From Candidatus Leptovillus gracilis (GTDB taxonomy: Bacteria > Chloroflexota > Anaerolineae > Promineifilales > Promineifilaceae), in the NCBI GenBank assembly GCA_016716065.1, contig JADJXA010000001.1, forward strand, positions 372,001 to 436,000: a stretch of 64,000 nucleotides of DNA. The letters run 5' to 3'. The translations under genes were made by a program, and so were the position numbers. Under the pieces are notes generated by a model. That model was not told where the DNA came from, searched no databases, and was given only the letters and a program-made list of their open reading frames with translations. How positions within the stretch are numbered: position 1 is the first letter of the stretch; every line of letters starts with the position of its first letter. Shown piece after piece: positions 42,379 through 51,082 of this stretch.

Positions 42379-43254
42379 ATGCGCTGGCCTCATTATGAAC
42401 ACGTCTTTTTTGACTGTGATTCAACCCTCACCACCATCGAAGGCATTGACGTGCTGGCCGACTACGCCGGTAAAAAATGGCGCGTCGAAGTCCTGACCCG
42501 CGCCGCTATGGATGGCGAATTGGACCTGGAAGAAGTGTACGGCAAACGACTCCAGGCCGTAAAACCTACCCGCGAACAAATCCGCAGCATCCGTCAGGCG
42601 TATAAGCGCAACGTGGTGGAAGACGCCGCGGCGGTCATCGCCGCGCTGCAACACCTGGGGCACAAGGTTTACATCATCAGCGGCGGGCTGGCCGAGCCGG
42701 TGGAGGAATTTGGCATTTTCCTGGGTGTGCCCCAAGAAAACATCCGCGCCGTCGGCGTGGCCTACAACCAACTGTCCGGCGATTGGTGGCTCAACAACCA
42801 GCCCTACACCGAAGGCGACATGAAATACCTCACCTTTGAAGAAGGCGCGCTGACCATCAGCGATGGCAAGGCGCAAATTGTGCGCGAACTACTGGCCGGG
42901 CAGCGCGGCCGTTCGCTGCTTATTGGCGATGGCAACAGTGATTTATTGGCAGGCACGGCCGTTGACCTCTTCGTCGGTTATGGCGGCATCATCGAACGGC
43001 CGCGCGTGCGCGACCAGTCCCCCATCTACCTGCACACCACCAGTCTGGCCCCATTAACGGCCGTTGCCGCCGGTCCCGCCGCCCAACAACAACTACACAA
43101 CAGCCCCCATTTACCCGTATTTCAAAAAGGCTTAGACCTAATCCAAACAGGAGCATTAACATTTAACGATGAACGACTCAAATCAAAATTCACCCAGGCA
43201 CTCCATGCCACACGTCAAACTCTTCATCCCCGGACCAACGGAAGTCCGTCCTGA
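42379..43254 (+). CDS. HAD phosphatase, phosphoserine phosphatase-like
   Basis: 291 residues. HAD motif I with nucleophile D12 and acid D14 (FFDCDSTLTTIEG, as in SerB), motif II Ser in VYIISGGLAEP, and motif IV IGDGNSDLLAG. Cap helices between (22-75). Followed, with an 86-base overlap, by a class V aminotransferase and then serA, so hydrolysis of phosphoserine is the likely reaction. The last 85 residues (after about 205) are not part of the core. Confidence 0.83.
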   Translation: MRWPHYEHVFFDCDSTLTTIEGIDVLADYAGKKWRVEVLTRAAMDGELDLEEVYGKRLQAVKPTREQIRSIRQAYKRNVVEDAAAVIAALQHLGHKVYIISGGLAEPVEEFGIFLGVPQENIRAVGVAYNQLSGDWWLNNQPYTEGDMKYLTFEEGALTISDGKAQIVRELLAGQRGRSLLIGDGNSDLLAGTAVDLFVGYGGIIERPRVRDQSPIYLHTTSLAPLTAVAAGPAAQQQLHNSPHLPVFQKGLDLIQTGALTFNDERLKSKFTQALHATRQTLHPRTNGSPS

Positions 43255-44287
43255 GATTCTGGACGCCCAGGCGGCATGGATGATCGGCCATCGGATGCCC
43301 GAATGCACCGACCTCATCGCCCGCATCCGCCCCAAATTGGGCCAGGTGTTTCAGACGGAAAAGCGCGTCCTGATCAGCGCCTCCACCGGCTCTGGGCTGA
43401 TGGAAGCGGCCGTGCGCAACTGCGTCGGGCAAAAGGTACTCAACTGCGTCAACGGCGCGTTTAGCAAGCGCTGGCACGAAATCGTCGTCGGCAACGCCAA
43501 AGACAACGAGGTGCTGGAAGTAGAATGGGGCCAGCCCATCCTGCCAGAACAGGTGGCCGAGCGATTGGCTGGCGGCGGCTTCGATGCCGTCTGCCTGACC
43601 CACAACGAAACAGCCACCGGCGTAACCAACCCCATCCCCGAACTGGTGCAGGCCATCCGCCACAGCCCCAACGGCGACCAGATCATGATCTTGGTAGACG
43701 CTGTCAGCAGCCTGGGCGGCGCCGACATTCGTTTCGACGAGTGGGACCTGGACGTACTGCTGACCTCGACGCAAAAGTCGTTTGCCCTGCCGCCGGGGTT
43801 GGCGTTTGCGGCCGTCTCCGACCGGGCCATGGCCAAAGCGGCCACCATCCCCGACCGCGGCTGGTATTTCGACTTTCTCACTCTGGAGAAATACCTGGTC
43901 AAAGACCAGACGCCCTCCACTACCGTCGTTTCGCTGATGTACGCCCTGGATCAACAACTGGATTACATCCTGGCCGAAGGGCTGCAAAACCGTTTTGCCC
44001 GCCACCTGGCAATGCGCGACCGCACCATCGCCTGGGGCAAAGGGCATGGCATCGAAATCTTTGCCGCCGCCGGGTATGAATCGCCCACCGTTACCTGCTT
44101 CAGCAATAACCTGAACATAGACATCTCCGCGCTAAACAAATTCCTACGCGAACGGGGCATGATCATCTCCAATGGCTACGGCGCAAAATTGAAAAACGTC
44201 ACCTTCCGCATTGCCCACATGGGCGACTTGCAGATGAGCGACATGGAAGAACTGTTTGCGGCATTAGACGAGTATCTGGCAGCCTAG
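43169..44287 (+). CDS. Class V aminotransferase, SerC-like role
   Basis: 372 residues from ATG 43169; a second ATG at 43205 gives the exact family start MPHVKLFIPGPTEV. PLP lysine in TSTQKSFALPPGLAF. The sequence resembles the alanine-glyoxylate/serine-pyruvate branch (N-terminus FIPGPTEVRPEI, RIAHMGDL ending) rather than classic SerC. Between a SerB-like and a SerA gene it probably converts phosphohydroxypyruvate to phosphoserine, as archaeal-type class V enzymes do. Serine-glyoxylate transamination is the alternative. Confidence 0.85.
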   Translation: MNDSNQNSPRHSMPHVKLFIPGPTEVRPEILDAQAAWMIGHRMPECTDLIARIRPKLGQVFQTEKRVLISASTGSGLMEAAVRNCVGQKVLNCVNGAFSKRWHEIVVGNAKDNEVLEVEWGQPILPEQVAERLAGGGFDAVCLTHNETATGVTNPIPELVQAIRHSPNGDQIMILVDAVSSLGGADIRFDEWDLDVLLTSTQKSFALPPGLAFAAVSDRAMAKAATIPDRGWYFDFLTLEKYLVKDQTPSTTVVSLMYALDQQLDYILAEGLQNRFARHLAMRDRTIAWGKGHGIEIFAAAGYESPTVTCFSNNLNIDISALNKFLRERGMIISNGYGAKLKNVTFRIAHMGDLQMSDMEELFAALDEYLAA

Positions 44288-44348
44288 ACAAATTGGGAAG
44301 AGGCGTGTTTCCTCAGAAAGCCAGTTTGTAGGACAGGTTTGTTAATTT

Positions 44349-44475
44349 GTAGGGCAAGATAACATCTTGCCCTTTATTTTTGGGTTCTTCAGGATTTCAC
44401 CAGGTAGACACCAGACGTAGGGGCGACCTTTGTGGTCGTCCTCGACTGGGCGGGGACAAGACCCGCCTCTACATC
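44349..44475. repeat. Intergenic repeats between the aminotransferase and serA
   Basis: GGGCAAGAT-AAC-ATCTTGCCC hairpin (44352-44372), then GTAGGGGCGACCTTTGTGGT and GGGCGGGGACAAGACCCGCC with CTCTAC. These are G-rich words like the MITE-like ends. No gene in 44288-44559. Confidence 0.6.
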
Positions 44476-44559
44476 TAGCGATACCCCACGAGATCCGCAA
44501 GACCCCCTTTTTAGATGGCAGCTTACACAATATACCATGCCAGAGAGCCACATAACCCT

Positions 44560-46146
44560 ATGTACCGAATTCTTGTATCAGACAAATTGGGCGCAGCCGG
44601 CCTGGACCTGTTAGATCAGGCCAACGACGTGCAGTACGACCTGAAACCGACGATGAGCAAGTCGGAGTTCCTACAAACCATCCCTGGCTATGAGGCGCTA
44701 ATCGTGCGCAGCGGCACGGCCGTTGACGAAGACGTGCTGGCCGCCGGAACACATCTGCGCGTGGTGGGGCGGGCCGGCGTGGGCATAGACAACATAGATG
44801 TAGACGCCGCCTCCCGGCGCGGCATCATTGTCACCAATACGCCCACCGCCAACAATATCGCCGCCGCCGAACAGGCGTTAGGGCTAATGTTGGCCGTAAG
44901 CCGCCATACCGTTCCGGCCCACATTGCCCTCGGCGCCGGCGAATGGGAACGGTCCCGTTTTATGGGCAGCGAGCTGTATGGCAAAACGTTGGGACTAATC
45001 GGCTTTGGGCGTATCGGTCGGCTGGTGGCGGCGCGCGCCCACGCCTTTGGCATGGAAGTTGTGGCCTATGACCCTTACATTTCCGAGGCGATAGGGCGAG
45101 AAATGGGCGTGACGCTGCTGGACCTGGAAGACTTGCTGCCACAGGTGGATTACATCAGCCTGCACACCGCCTACACGGCGGAAACGGACCAGATCATCAA
45201 CGCCGCGGCCATCGCCCGGATGAAGGATGGGGTGATTATTGTGAACGGGGCGCGGGGTAAGCTGATTGACGAGGCGGCGCTGGCGGCGGCGCTGCGCAGC
45301 GGCAAGGTGCGCGGCGCGGCGCTGGACGTGTACAGCGCCGAACCGCCGGTGGACAATCCTCTGTTAGGGCTGCCAAATGTCGTCCACACGCCCCATCTGG
45401 GAGCCAGCACCCACGAAGCGCAGACGGAAGTGGCGGCGCAAATTGTGGCCCAGGTGTTGGATGCGCTACGCGGCGTGGATTTTCGGCACGCAGTGAATAT
45501 GCCTTTTACGGTGGGGCCAGGGGAGTATCAGAAGATACGGCCGTATATGCGTCTGGCCGAAAAGCTGGGCAAACTGGCCGTGTGCCTGGCCGATGGATTG
45601 ATTCGGCAGGTAGAAGTGGAAGCCAGCGGCGAAGCGGTGGAAAACCAGGTGAAGGCGATTGCCGCCGCGCTGCTAAAAGGCATCCTCAGCGACAGCTACG
45701 ACGGGCCGCTGAACGCCATCAACGCCCCCTTATTGGCCGAGCAGGCGGGTATCACCATCCGTCAGGCCAGGGGCATGAACGGCGTGGATTATCCCAACCT
45801 GGTTTCTTGCCGGGTGACATGGGATGGCGGCGAGCGGATGCTGGCCGGCGTGCTGTTTGGTGGCGCGGAGCCGCGTGTTGTGCAGTTGGATCAGTACAAG
45901 TTGGAAGCACGGCCGGAAGGTGTGCTGCTGATCATGCAAAATGAAGATGTACCGGGCGTAATTGGGCAAATTGGCACGATTTTGGCCGCCTATAAGGTGA
46001 ACATTGGTGAGTGGCGCATGGGGCGGAATGAACCGGGTGGGCAGGCGTTGTCGTTTATCAACCTGGACAGTGTGCCGTCAGCGACGGCGCTGCACGCTTT
46101 GGGGGAGATTACGGCCGTTACCAAACTCAAGCTGGTCATTATCTAA
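44560..46146 (+). CDS. serA: D-3-phosphoglycerate dehydrogenase
   Basis: 528 residues from ATG 44560. NAD-binding domain with GKTLGLIGFGRIGRLVA (about 137-153), catalytic Arg in VNGARGKLIDE, catalytic His in HTPHLGAST; then the intervening domain (about 320-450) and an ACT domain (about 455-528, LIMQNEDVPGVIGQIGTILA) that binds serine for feedback control. It oxidises 3-phosphoglycerate, the first step of serine synthesis. Long type with ACT. Confidence 0.97.
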   Translation: MYRILVSDKLGAAGLDLLDQANDVQYDLKPTMSKSEFLQTIPGYEALIVRSGTAVDEDVLAAGTHLRVVGRAGVGIDNIDVDAASRRGIIVTNTPTANNIAAAEQALGLMLAVSRHTVPAHIALGAGEWERSRFMGSELYGKTLGLIGFGRIGRLVAARAHAFGMEVVAYDPYISEAIGREMGVTLLDLEDLLPQVDYISLHTAYTAETDQIINAAAIARMKDGVIIVNGARGKLIDEAALAAALRSGKVRGAALDVYSAEPPVDNPLLGLPNVVHTPHLGASTHEAQTEVAAQIVAQVLDALRGVDFRHAVNMPFTVGPGEYQKIRPYMRLAEKLGKLAVCLADGLIRQVEVEASGEAVENQVKAIAAALLKGILSDSYDGPLNAINAPLLAEQAGITIRQARGMNGVDYPNLVSCRVTWDGGERMLAGVLFGGAEPRVVQLDQYKLEARPEGVLLIMQNEDVPGVIGQIGTILAAYKVNIGEWRMGRNEPGGQALSFINLDSVPSATALHALGEITAVTKLKLVII

Positions 46147-46179
46147 AACAAGCGGTTGGCCCAGGCCAACCGCTTGTTT
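46146..46179. terminator. Bidirectional terminator of serA and khpB
   Basis: AAACAAGCGGTTGGC, four-base loop, exact reverse complement: a 15-bp perfect stem between two convergent stops, with A and T runs at its ends. Confidence 0.9.
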
Positions 46180-46180
46180 A

Positions 46181-47047
46181 TTACTTATTCTTGGGGATGA
46201 TCCGCACTTTGCGGCGGCCGCCTTCGCCGCTGCTTTCGGTGTAAACATATTTGTCTTCACGCAGCGCCATGTGGATGATGCGACGTTCGTGGGGCGGCAT
46301 CGGTTCCAGGCTCATGGCTCGTTTTTGTTTGGCGACTTTTTGGGCCATGCGTTCGGCCAGGCGCGTCAGGGCTTGCTCGCGGCGTTGACGATAGCTTTCC
46401 ACGTCAATGACAAAGCTGGCGCGTTGGTGTAGTTGGTGGCCGACCATCAGACGAGAGACGTATTGCAAAGCGTTCAGCGTCTCGCCGCGCGGGCCAATCA
46501 GGCTGCTCATGTCCTGGCCGTAAATCTCAATGACGTTGACCCGCCGGCCGGTCAGGTCGTCTGGCTCAGACAGGCTGGCTTGCAGAGTGGCATTGACGCG
46601 CATTTTGGCTAACAACTCACCGATAACGGTGACGGCCGTTTCCCCTTCTTGTTCACGCAAAGCCACTTCTTCGGCGCTTTCGGGGGTAATAACGGCCGTT
46701 TTGACCGGTTGTGGTTTGGGTTCTGGTTTGGGAAAGGTGGGTGATGGCGGTTGGGGAACGGCCGTGTACACCGGCTTCTGTGGCACTGGCAGCGGTTTTA
46801 CCGGAACTGGCGGCGCGTCGGCCGCCGGTTTTACCGGCAATGACGGGGCGACAGGTGATTGGACCGGCTTCAAGCGCGTCAGCCGGACGACAGCCTCGCG
46901 CGCCCCAATGCCCAGCAACCCTTTGCTGCCTTTGTCCAAAATTTCCACTTCTACGTCATCACGCGACACGCGTAATTTACTCAGACCAGCGGCAATAGCC
47001 GCTTCAACATCAGATCCCTTCGCTTCAATTTTTTGTTCCATAGACAT
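46181..47047 (-). CDS. khpB: RNA-binding protein Jag/KhpB
   Basis: 288 residues. Jag N-terminal domain (about 3-55, AKGSDVEAAIAAGLSKLRV and GSKGLLGIGAR), a Pro-rich spacer (60-125), KH domain (about 150-215, with GPRGETLNALQYVSRLM: the GxxG loop is RGET) and R3H domain (about 220-288, RRIIHMALRE). Such proteins bind RNA with KhpA and influence cell-wall synthesis. It is the last gene of the rpmH-rnpA-yidD-yidC-khpB cluster, the standard place. Confidence 0.95.
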   Translation of the reverse strand: MSMEQKIEAKGSDVEAAIAAGLSKLRVSRDDVEVEILDKGSKGLLGIGAREAVVRLTRLKPVQSPVAPSLPVKPAADAPPVPVKPLPVPQKPVYTAVPQPPSPTFPKPEPKPQPVKTAVITPESAEEVALREQEGETAVTVIGELLAKMRVNATLQASLSEPDDLTGRRVNVIEIYGQDMSSLIGPRGETLNALQYVSRLMVGHQLHQRASFVIDVESYRQRREQALTRLAERMAQKVAKQKRAMSLEPMPPHERRIIHMALREDKYVYTESSGEGGRRKVRIIPKNK

Positions 47048-47068
47048 TTCTTCGACTCTCTTCGCTGC

Positions 47069-47944
47069 CTAGCGTTTCGCCGAGCGCTGTTTACGTTTAG
47101 AAGTTGGTGGTTTCGTTTTGTAAGGTTCAGGTCCACCCGTTTCACCGTCAGAAAATTCGCTTTTTTCCGGCAGCATCGTTTCCGCAGAAACCGAGGTCAC
47201 TGGCTTAACGACGGCATCGCCGTGAGGCATGACACGCTGCATATACAAGCCCTGCAAAATCCCAATGACGTTGGAAAAGACAAAGTACAGCGATAACCCG
47301 GCCTGAAATTGCAGCGAAAAGAAGCCAAACATAATTGGCATGGTGTACTGCATAGACTGGGTCATAGCGGCCGTTGGGTCTTCTTGCTTTTTATCCTTAC
47401 CATTTTGCGTCTTGGGTTTGGGGGTAAGATATTTTTGCTGCACAAACATCGTCGCCACAACCAAAATAGGCAAAATGAGGAAGGGGTCCGGCTGGCCCAG
47501 ATTCCAGATAAACGCATGGTTGTTAATCGGCAGAATCAACGACAAATCAATGCCGTCATACACCCGCTGCGTCAGTTCAAACAACGCCTGGGGCGTCGTA
47601 CCCAGCATAATCTGAAAGACCTGGAACATGCCAAAGAGAATGGGCATTTGGATGATGAGCGGCAGGCAACCGGTCAGCGTATCAGCCGGGTTATAGCCGA
47701 TTTTGGCGAATTCTTCCTGCAGCTTCTGCGGATTGTCTTTATATTTTTTCTGAATTGCTTGAATTTGCGGTTGAATCTCTTGGGTCTTCATCATCGAGCG
47801 CTGCTGGCGGATATTCAGCGGCAGCGTAATTAAGCGAATGATGATGGTAAACACCGCAATCGCCAGAAGCAGGTTGTTGCCGAGAAAGTCATACAGCAAC
47901 AACATCGCGTTTAGCATGGGGTTAACGACAAATTGAGCCCACAT
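47069..47944 (-). CDS. yidC: Membrane protein insertase YidC
   Basis: 291 residues. YidC/Oxa1 core with the positively charged first loop, LPLNIRQQRSMMKTQEIQPQ and the amphipathic segment, then TLTGCLPLIIQMPILFGMFQ and the last two helices ending SLYFVFSNVIGILQGLYMQR. It has no large periplasmic domain (Gram-positive/Chloroflexota form); the C-terminal tail (about 235-291) is basic and can contact ribosomes. Inserts membrane proteins with Sec or alone. Confidence 0.96.
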   Translation of the reverse strand: MWAQFVVNPMLNAMLLLYDFLGNNLLLAIAVFTIIIRLITLPLNIRQQRSMMKTQEIQPQIQAIQKKYKDNPQKLQEEFAKIGYNPADTLTGCLPLIIQMPILFGMFQVFQIMLGTTPQALFELTQRVYDGIDLSLILPINNHAFIWNLGQPDPFLILPILVVATMFVQQKYLTPKPKTQNGKDKKQEDPTAAMTQSMQYTMPIMFGFFSLQFQAGLSLYFVFSNVIGILQGLYMQRVMPHGDAVVKPVTSVSAETMLPEKSEFSDGETGGPEPYKTKPPTSKRKQRSAKR

Positions 47945-47977
47945 AAAATTTGATCCTATCCCAGGTGACTGGTTTGA

Positions 47978-49126
47978 TTAATTAGCACTCGCCGCCAATG
48001 TCCACTGCTGGCTGCCTGTTTCACCATCAAAACCAGCCAGCAAAAAATCAGGGCTGTTGTGAAGCGCCACTACCAGGGTATTATCAACCATCACCGGCGT
48101 GGTATAAACCAGTCCCGGCGCTGCTTGCTGCCAGAGCTGTGCCCCAACGTCCGTCGAGAAAGCGGTTATCTGCCCATTGGAGCTTGCCAGATTGCCCTGT
48201 GACACAAAGTACACCAGGCCATCGGCAGCGATGGGGCTGGTTTGAATGGGGCCAACAACTGCCTTTTGCCAGAGCAAATCGCCTGTGTCTGCGTTTAAGG
48301 CAAAGACATTGCCTTGCAGATCGCCAAAGAAAACAGCGCCATCCACCACGGCCGGCGCACCCCATACCCAATCTGGTGTTGTATAGGCCCAGATTTCTGA
48401 GCCAAACTGGGAGCGGTCCAAGGCGTGGAGTTGGCTGTCGAAGCTGCCCACGTAGATACGGTCGCCGACGATGACAGGAGAGCCAGAAACGGCTCCGGAG
48501 GTTTCCCATTGGCCGAGCTTCGCGCCTGTTTCGACGTCTAAAGCGTAGACATTGCCATCCAATGACGATACATACAATGTACCATCGGCGAAGGCTGGCT
48601 GGCCCCAAATGGCATTTTCAGCCACAAAAGGCGCGTCCCACAGCGGCGCGCCGGTGTCTGTGTTGAGGGCAAATACATGGTTGTCGGCCGTGCCCACAAA
48701 TACCCGGTCGCCAACAACCAGGGGCGGGGCCACGATTTTGTCGGCGGCTAAGCCAGACTGATCCCAAATGGTGGCGGGGGTGGTAGGCTGCTCTTGCAGA
48801 CCTAAGATGTGGACGATGATTTTGGGGCTGAACATACCGCCAGCCGCGCCAAAATCGCCGATGACCACACGGCCGTCATCTACGGCCGGCGCGGCATAAT
48901 ATTGGGCAGAACTGCGGCTGGCCGGAAAGCTCCAGACGCGGCTCTGGCTGCTGACGTCGAAAGCGGTGACGTTTGCGCCATGGGCCAGGTATACAACGCT
49001 GCCAGCAGCGGATAACCCAGGCCAGTTTACGTTTTGCACTTGTCCGGTGCAAGCTGCCAGGACAAAGCTGGCGATGATGAGAAAAAAGGTAACTGGCTTA
49101 AGGAACGGCCGTTTTGCTGCGTACAA
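47978..49126 (-). CDS. PQQ-like beta-propeller lipoprotein in the yidC cluster
   Basis: 382 residues, start TTG 49126 with GGAGG upstream (49133-49138). Basic N-terminus, hydrophobic core and lipobox LAAC (about 23-26), so it is lipid-anchored outside. The rest is a PQQ/BamB-like propeller with repeats such as VFALNTDTGAPLWDAP, VYALDVETGAKLGQWE and VFALNADTGDLLWQKA. It sits between yidD and yidC, where usually nothing is found. A role in envelope protein insertion or folding, as BamB has, is a guess. Confidence 0.85.
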   Translation of the reverse strand: MYAAKRPFLKPVTFFLIIASFVLAACTGQVQNVNWPGLSAAGSVVYLAHGANVTAFDVSSQSRVWSFPASRSSAQYYAAPAVDDGRVVIGDFGAAGGMFSPKIIVHILGLQEQPTTPATIWDQSGLAADKIVAPPLVVGDRVFVGTADNHVFALNTDTGAPLWDAPFVAENAIWGQPAFADGTLYVSSLDGNVYALDVETGAKLGQWETSGAVSGSPVIVGDRIYVGSFDSQLHALDRSQFGSEIWAYTTPDWVWGAPAVVDGAVFFGDLQGNVFALNADTGDLLWQKAVVGPIQTSPIAADGLVYFVSQGNLASSNGQITAFSTDVGAQLWQQAAPGLVYTTPVMVDNTLVVALHNSPDFLLAGFDGETGSQQWTLAASAN

Positions 49127-49140
49127 AGAGGAGCCTCCGA

Positions 49141-49350
49141 TTAGGGAACCGGGTCATAACCGCCAGGATTAAACGGATGACAGCGCGCCACGCGCTTCAC
49201 CGCCATCCAGCCACCTTTTAAAAAGCCATGCCTTTCAATGGCTTCATAGCCATAATGCGAGCAAGTAGGCGTAAAGCGGCAGCTTGGCGGAAAGGCCGGT
49301 GAGATAAATCTTTGATAAAAGCGAATGAGCAACAGGGCAAAGCGCTTCAT
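49141..49350 (-). CDS. yidD: Membrane protein insertion efficiency factor YidD
   Basis: 69 residues from ATG 49350, which overlaps the rnpA stop by four bases (ATGA); a longer frame to 49488 lies over rnpA. Family core: LLIRFYQRFISPAFPPSCRF, TPTCSHYGYEAIERHG and RVARCHPFNPGGYDPVP, with the three conserved cysteines. It helps YidC insert membrane proteins. Confidence 0.97.
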   Translation of the reverse strand: MKRFALLLIRFYQRFISPAFPPSCRFTPTCSHYGYEAIERHGFLKGGWMAVKRVARCHPFNPGGYDPVP

Positions 49351-49727
49351 GACATCCCCGTGGTTGAGGCGGGGTCGTCGTGTTGTGGCGCTTGCAGCAG
49401 ATGTAAGCGTGTTAACAAAGAGAGTACGGCCGTTTCCACTTCCCAGTATGACGCACCAACTATCTCGTGGCGGGCGATGAACACACAATCGTAACCCTGT
49501 TCAATTTCCATCAAATGACCACGAACTGCTTCACGCAGTAAACGCCGGGAGCGGTTTCGCTGCACGGCGTTCCCAACGCGGCGGCTGGCGATAAACGCAA
49601 ACCGGCTAACATCCAACTCATTTGGATGAGCAATCAGCACAACCAGGGGATGACGACGACTCCGACCCTCTTGTCTGACACGTTTCAGATCGGCAGAACG
49701 CCGCAAACGATAGTGAAGTTGCAGCAT
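49347..49727 (-). CDS. rnpA: Ribonuclease P protein component
   Basis: 126 residues. N-terminal YRLRRSADLKRVRQEGR and the RNA-binding motif RVGNAVQRNRSRRLLREAVR (about 50-69). It assists the RNase P RNA in cutting tRNA leader sequences. Flanked by rpmH (17 bases upstream) and yidD, the typical arrangement. C-terminal tail after about 105 is divergent. Confidence 0.97.
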   Translation of the reverse strand: MLQLHYRLRRSADLKRVRQEGRSRRHPLVVLIAHPNELDVSRFAFIASRRVGNAVQRNRSRRLLREAVRGHLMEIEQGYDCVFIARHEIVGASYWEVETAVLSLLTRLHLLQAPQHDDPASTTGMS

Positions 49728-49743
49728 CCCCCAAGGCTAAAGC

Positions 49744-49983
49744 CTAGCCACCTTTGCCTTTGTAAAGATTGCCTTGCCGCTTCACCGAGCGGTAAGCAGT
49801 CGCCGAAGTGGCGTTCCAATTGATCCGCTTGCCAAATTGATTCATGTCAACGGTTAACGAGCGGCGGCCTTTGGCGCGGCGCGTTTTTAACACGTCCCGC
49901 CCACCTTTGGTCTGCATCCGCTGACGAAAGCCATGAACACGCATCCGGCGGCGGATTTTTGGTTGATATGTACGCTTTACCAT
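49744..49983 (-). CDS. rpmH: Ribosomal protein bL34, with C-terminal extension
   Basis: 79 residues. The first 45 (KRTYQPKIRRRMRVHGFRQR to RAKGRRSLTV) are normal bL34, a basic ribosomal protein. A further 34 residues (VDMNQFGKRINWNATSATAY and on to the Gly/Lys end) form an extension not found in the usual 44-50 residue protein. Starts the cluster; no dnaA lies upstream, so the gene is not next to a recognisable replication origin here. Confidence 0.95.
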   Translation of the reverse strand: MVKRTYQPKIRRRMRVHGFRQRMQTKGGRDVLKTRRAKGRRSLTVDMNQFGKRINWNATSATAYRSVKRQGNLYKGKGG

Positions 49984-50131
49984 GTCTAAATTCTCCCAAA
50001 AAAACCAGGGCTTTGAAGCCCTGTGATGATTTCATGCCAGGTTATCATGCTGCCACACTGCTGATAAGGCAGTGCGACGTAAAATTATACATGAGCGGTA
50101 TAGGTGGGTCAAATCTACGGTAGTCCTGGTT

Positions 50132-50773
50132 TTATACCTGATCCATAGATTCGATGATCTGGCCCACCAGTCCGTAATCCTGGGCCTGTTTGGCCGACAT
50201 CCAGAAGTTACGGTCTGTGTCTTTTTCCACTTTTGCCAGTGGTTGGCCGGTCTGGGCGGCAAAGGTCTCGTTGAGGCGCTTGCGCATCTTGATGATCTCT
50301 TCCGCCTCAATGGCAATGTCTGAAGCCTGGCCGACAGTGCCGCCCATGGGTTGGTGGAGCAAAAAGCGCGTATTGGGCAAACTGTAGCGGTTCTCTTTGT
50401 CGGCGGCGGCATAAATGAGAGCGCCGGCGCTGGCAACCCAACCGGTTCCAATGATTTTGACGGTTGGCTTGACAAAACGAATCATGTCGAAGATGGTATC
50501 GCCGGATTCCACATGGCCGCCGGGGGAGTTGACGATGATTTTGATGTCGTCATCGGAATCGGCCGCCAACACCAGGAGCTGCCGGGTAATTTCCTGGGCG
50601 ACCTGCATGTTAATTTCGCCAAAGAGCAGGATAGTACGGGTCTCCAACAGCTTCTCTACCAGGTTAAAGCGGGGGCTTTTGTCGTTTTCCGGTTTCTGCG
50701 CCGGTTGTTCTTGCTCTTGCTCTTCTTCCAGTTCTTCGTCTTGTTCTTGTTCTTCTTCCATGAAATGAGTCAT
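50132..50773 (-). CDS. clpP: ATP-dependent Clp protease proteolytic subunit
   Basis: 213 residues from ATG 50773 (CTGGAG upstream; the long frame to 50950 covers a repeat spacer). Catalytic S115 in GWVASAGALIYAA, H140 in LLHQPMGG, D185 in EKDTDRNFW. Residues 4-30 form a Glu/Gln-rich head (EEEQEQDEELEEEQEQEQ), unusual for ClpP, whose N-terminus is normally a short propeptide. Works with ClpX or ClpC; those genes are not in the window. Confidence 0.94.
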   Translation of the reverse strand: MTHFMEEEQEQDEELEEEQEQEQPAQKPENDKSPRFNLVEKLLETRTILLFGEINMQVAQEITRQLLVLAADSDDDIKIIVNSPGGHVESGDTIFDMIRFVKPTVKIIGTGWVASAGALIYAAADKENRYSLPNTRFLLHQPMGGTVGQASDIAIEAEEIIKMRKRLNETFAAQTGQPLAKVEKDTDRNFWMSAKQAQDYGLVGQIIESMDQV

Positions 50774-50823
50774 GTGTCGGTCTCCAGGTTGATTTGCGCC
50801 GCCGGATGGGGGCAGTGGTTGTT

Positions 50824-50936
50824 GAATGGCTAGTAGACGTAAACCGCGATCCGTATGATGTTTTCCGTTGGCATTTGCCAAAGACCGCGCCCTACGGAAT
50901 ACGGGATACGGATTACCGAATACGTGTACTAGATTA
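50824..50936. repeat. Word-like repeat spacer
   Basis: CGTAAACCGCGATCCGTA, TTGGCATTTGCCAAAG, then CGGAATACGGGATACGGATT and ACCGAATACG: near-copies of the words at 16639 and 60653-60805 (which contain TTGGCATTTGCCCCAGGCAG). No gene in 50774-51082. Confidence 0.6.
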
Positions 50937-51029
50937 TGCCTGATTACCATTAGATTGGCGTAAACGGCCGTTACCCCAATGACTCGCAGGCAAAGTGAAT
51001 TGTGCCACGGAGCGGCTTATCCTTCAAAT

Positions 51030-51053
51030 AAAAAGGGGCGCAGTACGCGCCCC
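51030..51053 (-). terminator. Intrinsic terminator of eno
   Basis: GGGGCGC (51035-51041) pairs with GCGCCCC (51047-51053); on the reverse strand it is followed by TTTTT. Confidence 0.85.
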
Positions 51054-51082
51054 TGGGGTAAATCGTTAGGATGTGTTAATGG

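Noticed and set aside
47978..47995. CIRCE heat-shock operator (TTAGCACTC-like word)
   Set aside because: Only the left half (ATTAGCACTC) is present at the end of the lipoprotein gene; the GAGTGCTAA half is absent.
49744..50131. Replication origin next to rpmH
   Set aside because: No dnaA, DnaA boxes or AT-rich unwinding region seen between rpmH and clpP.
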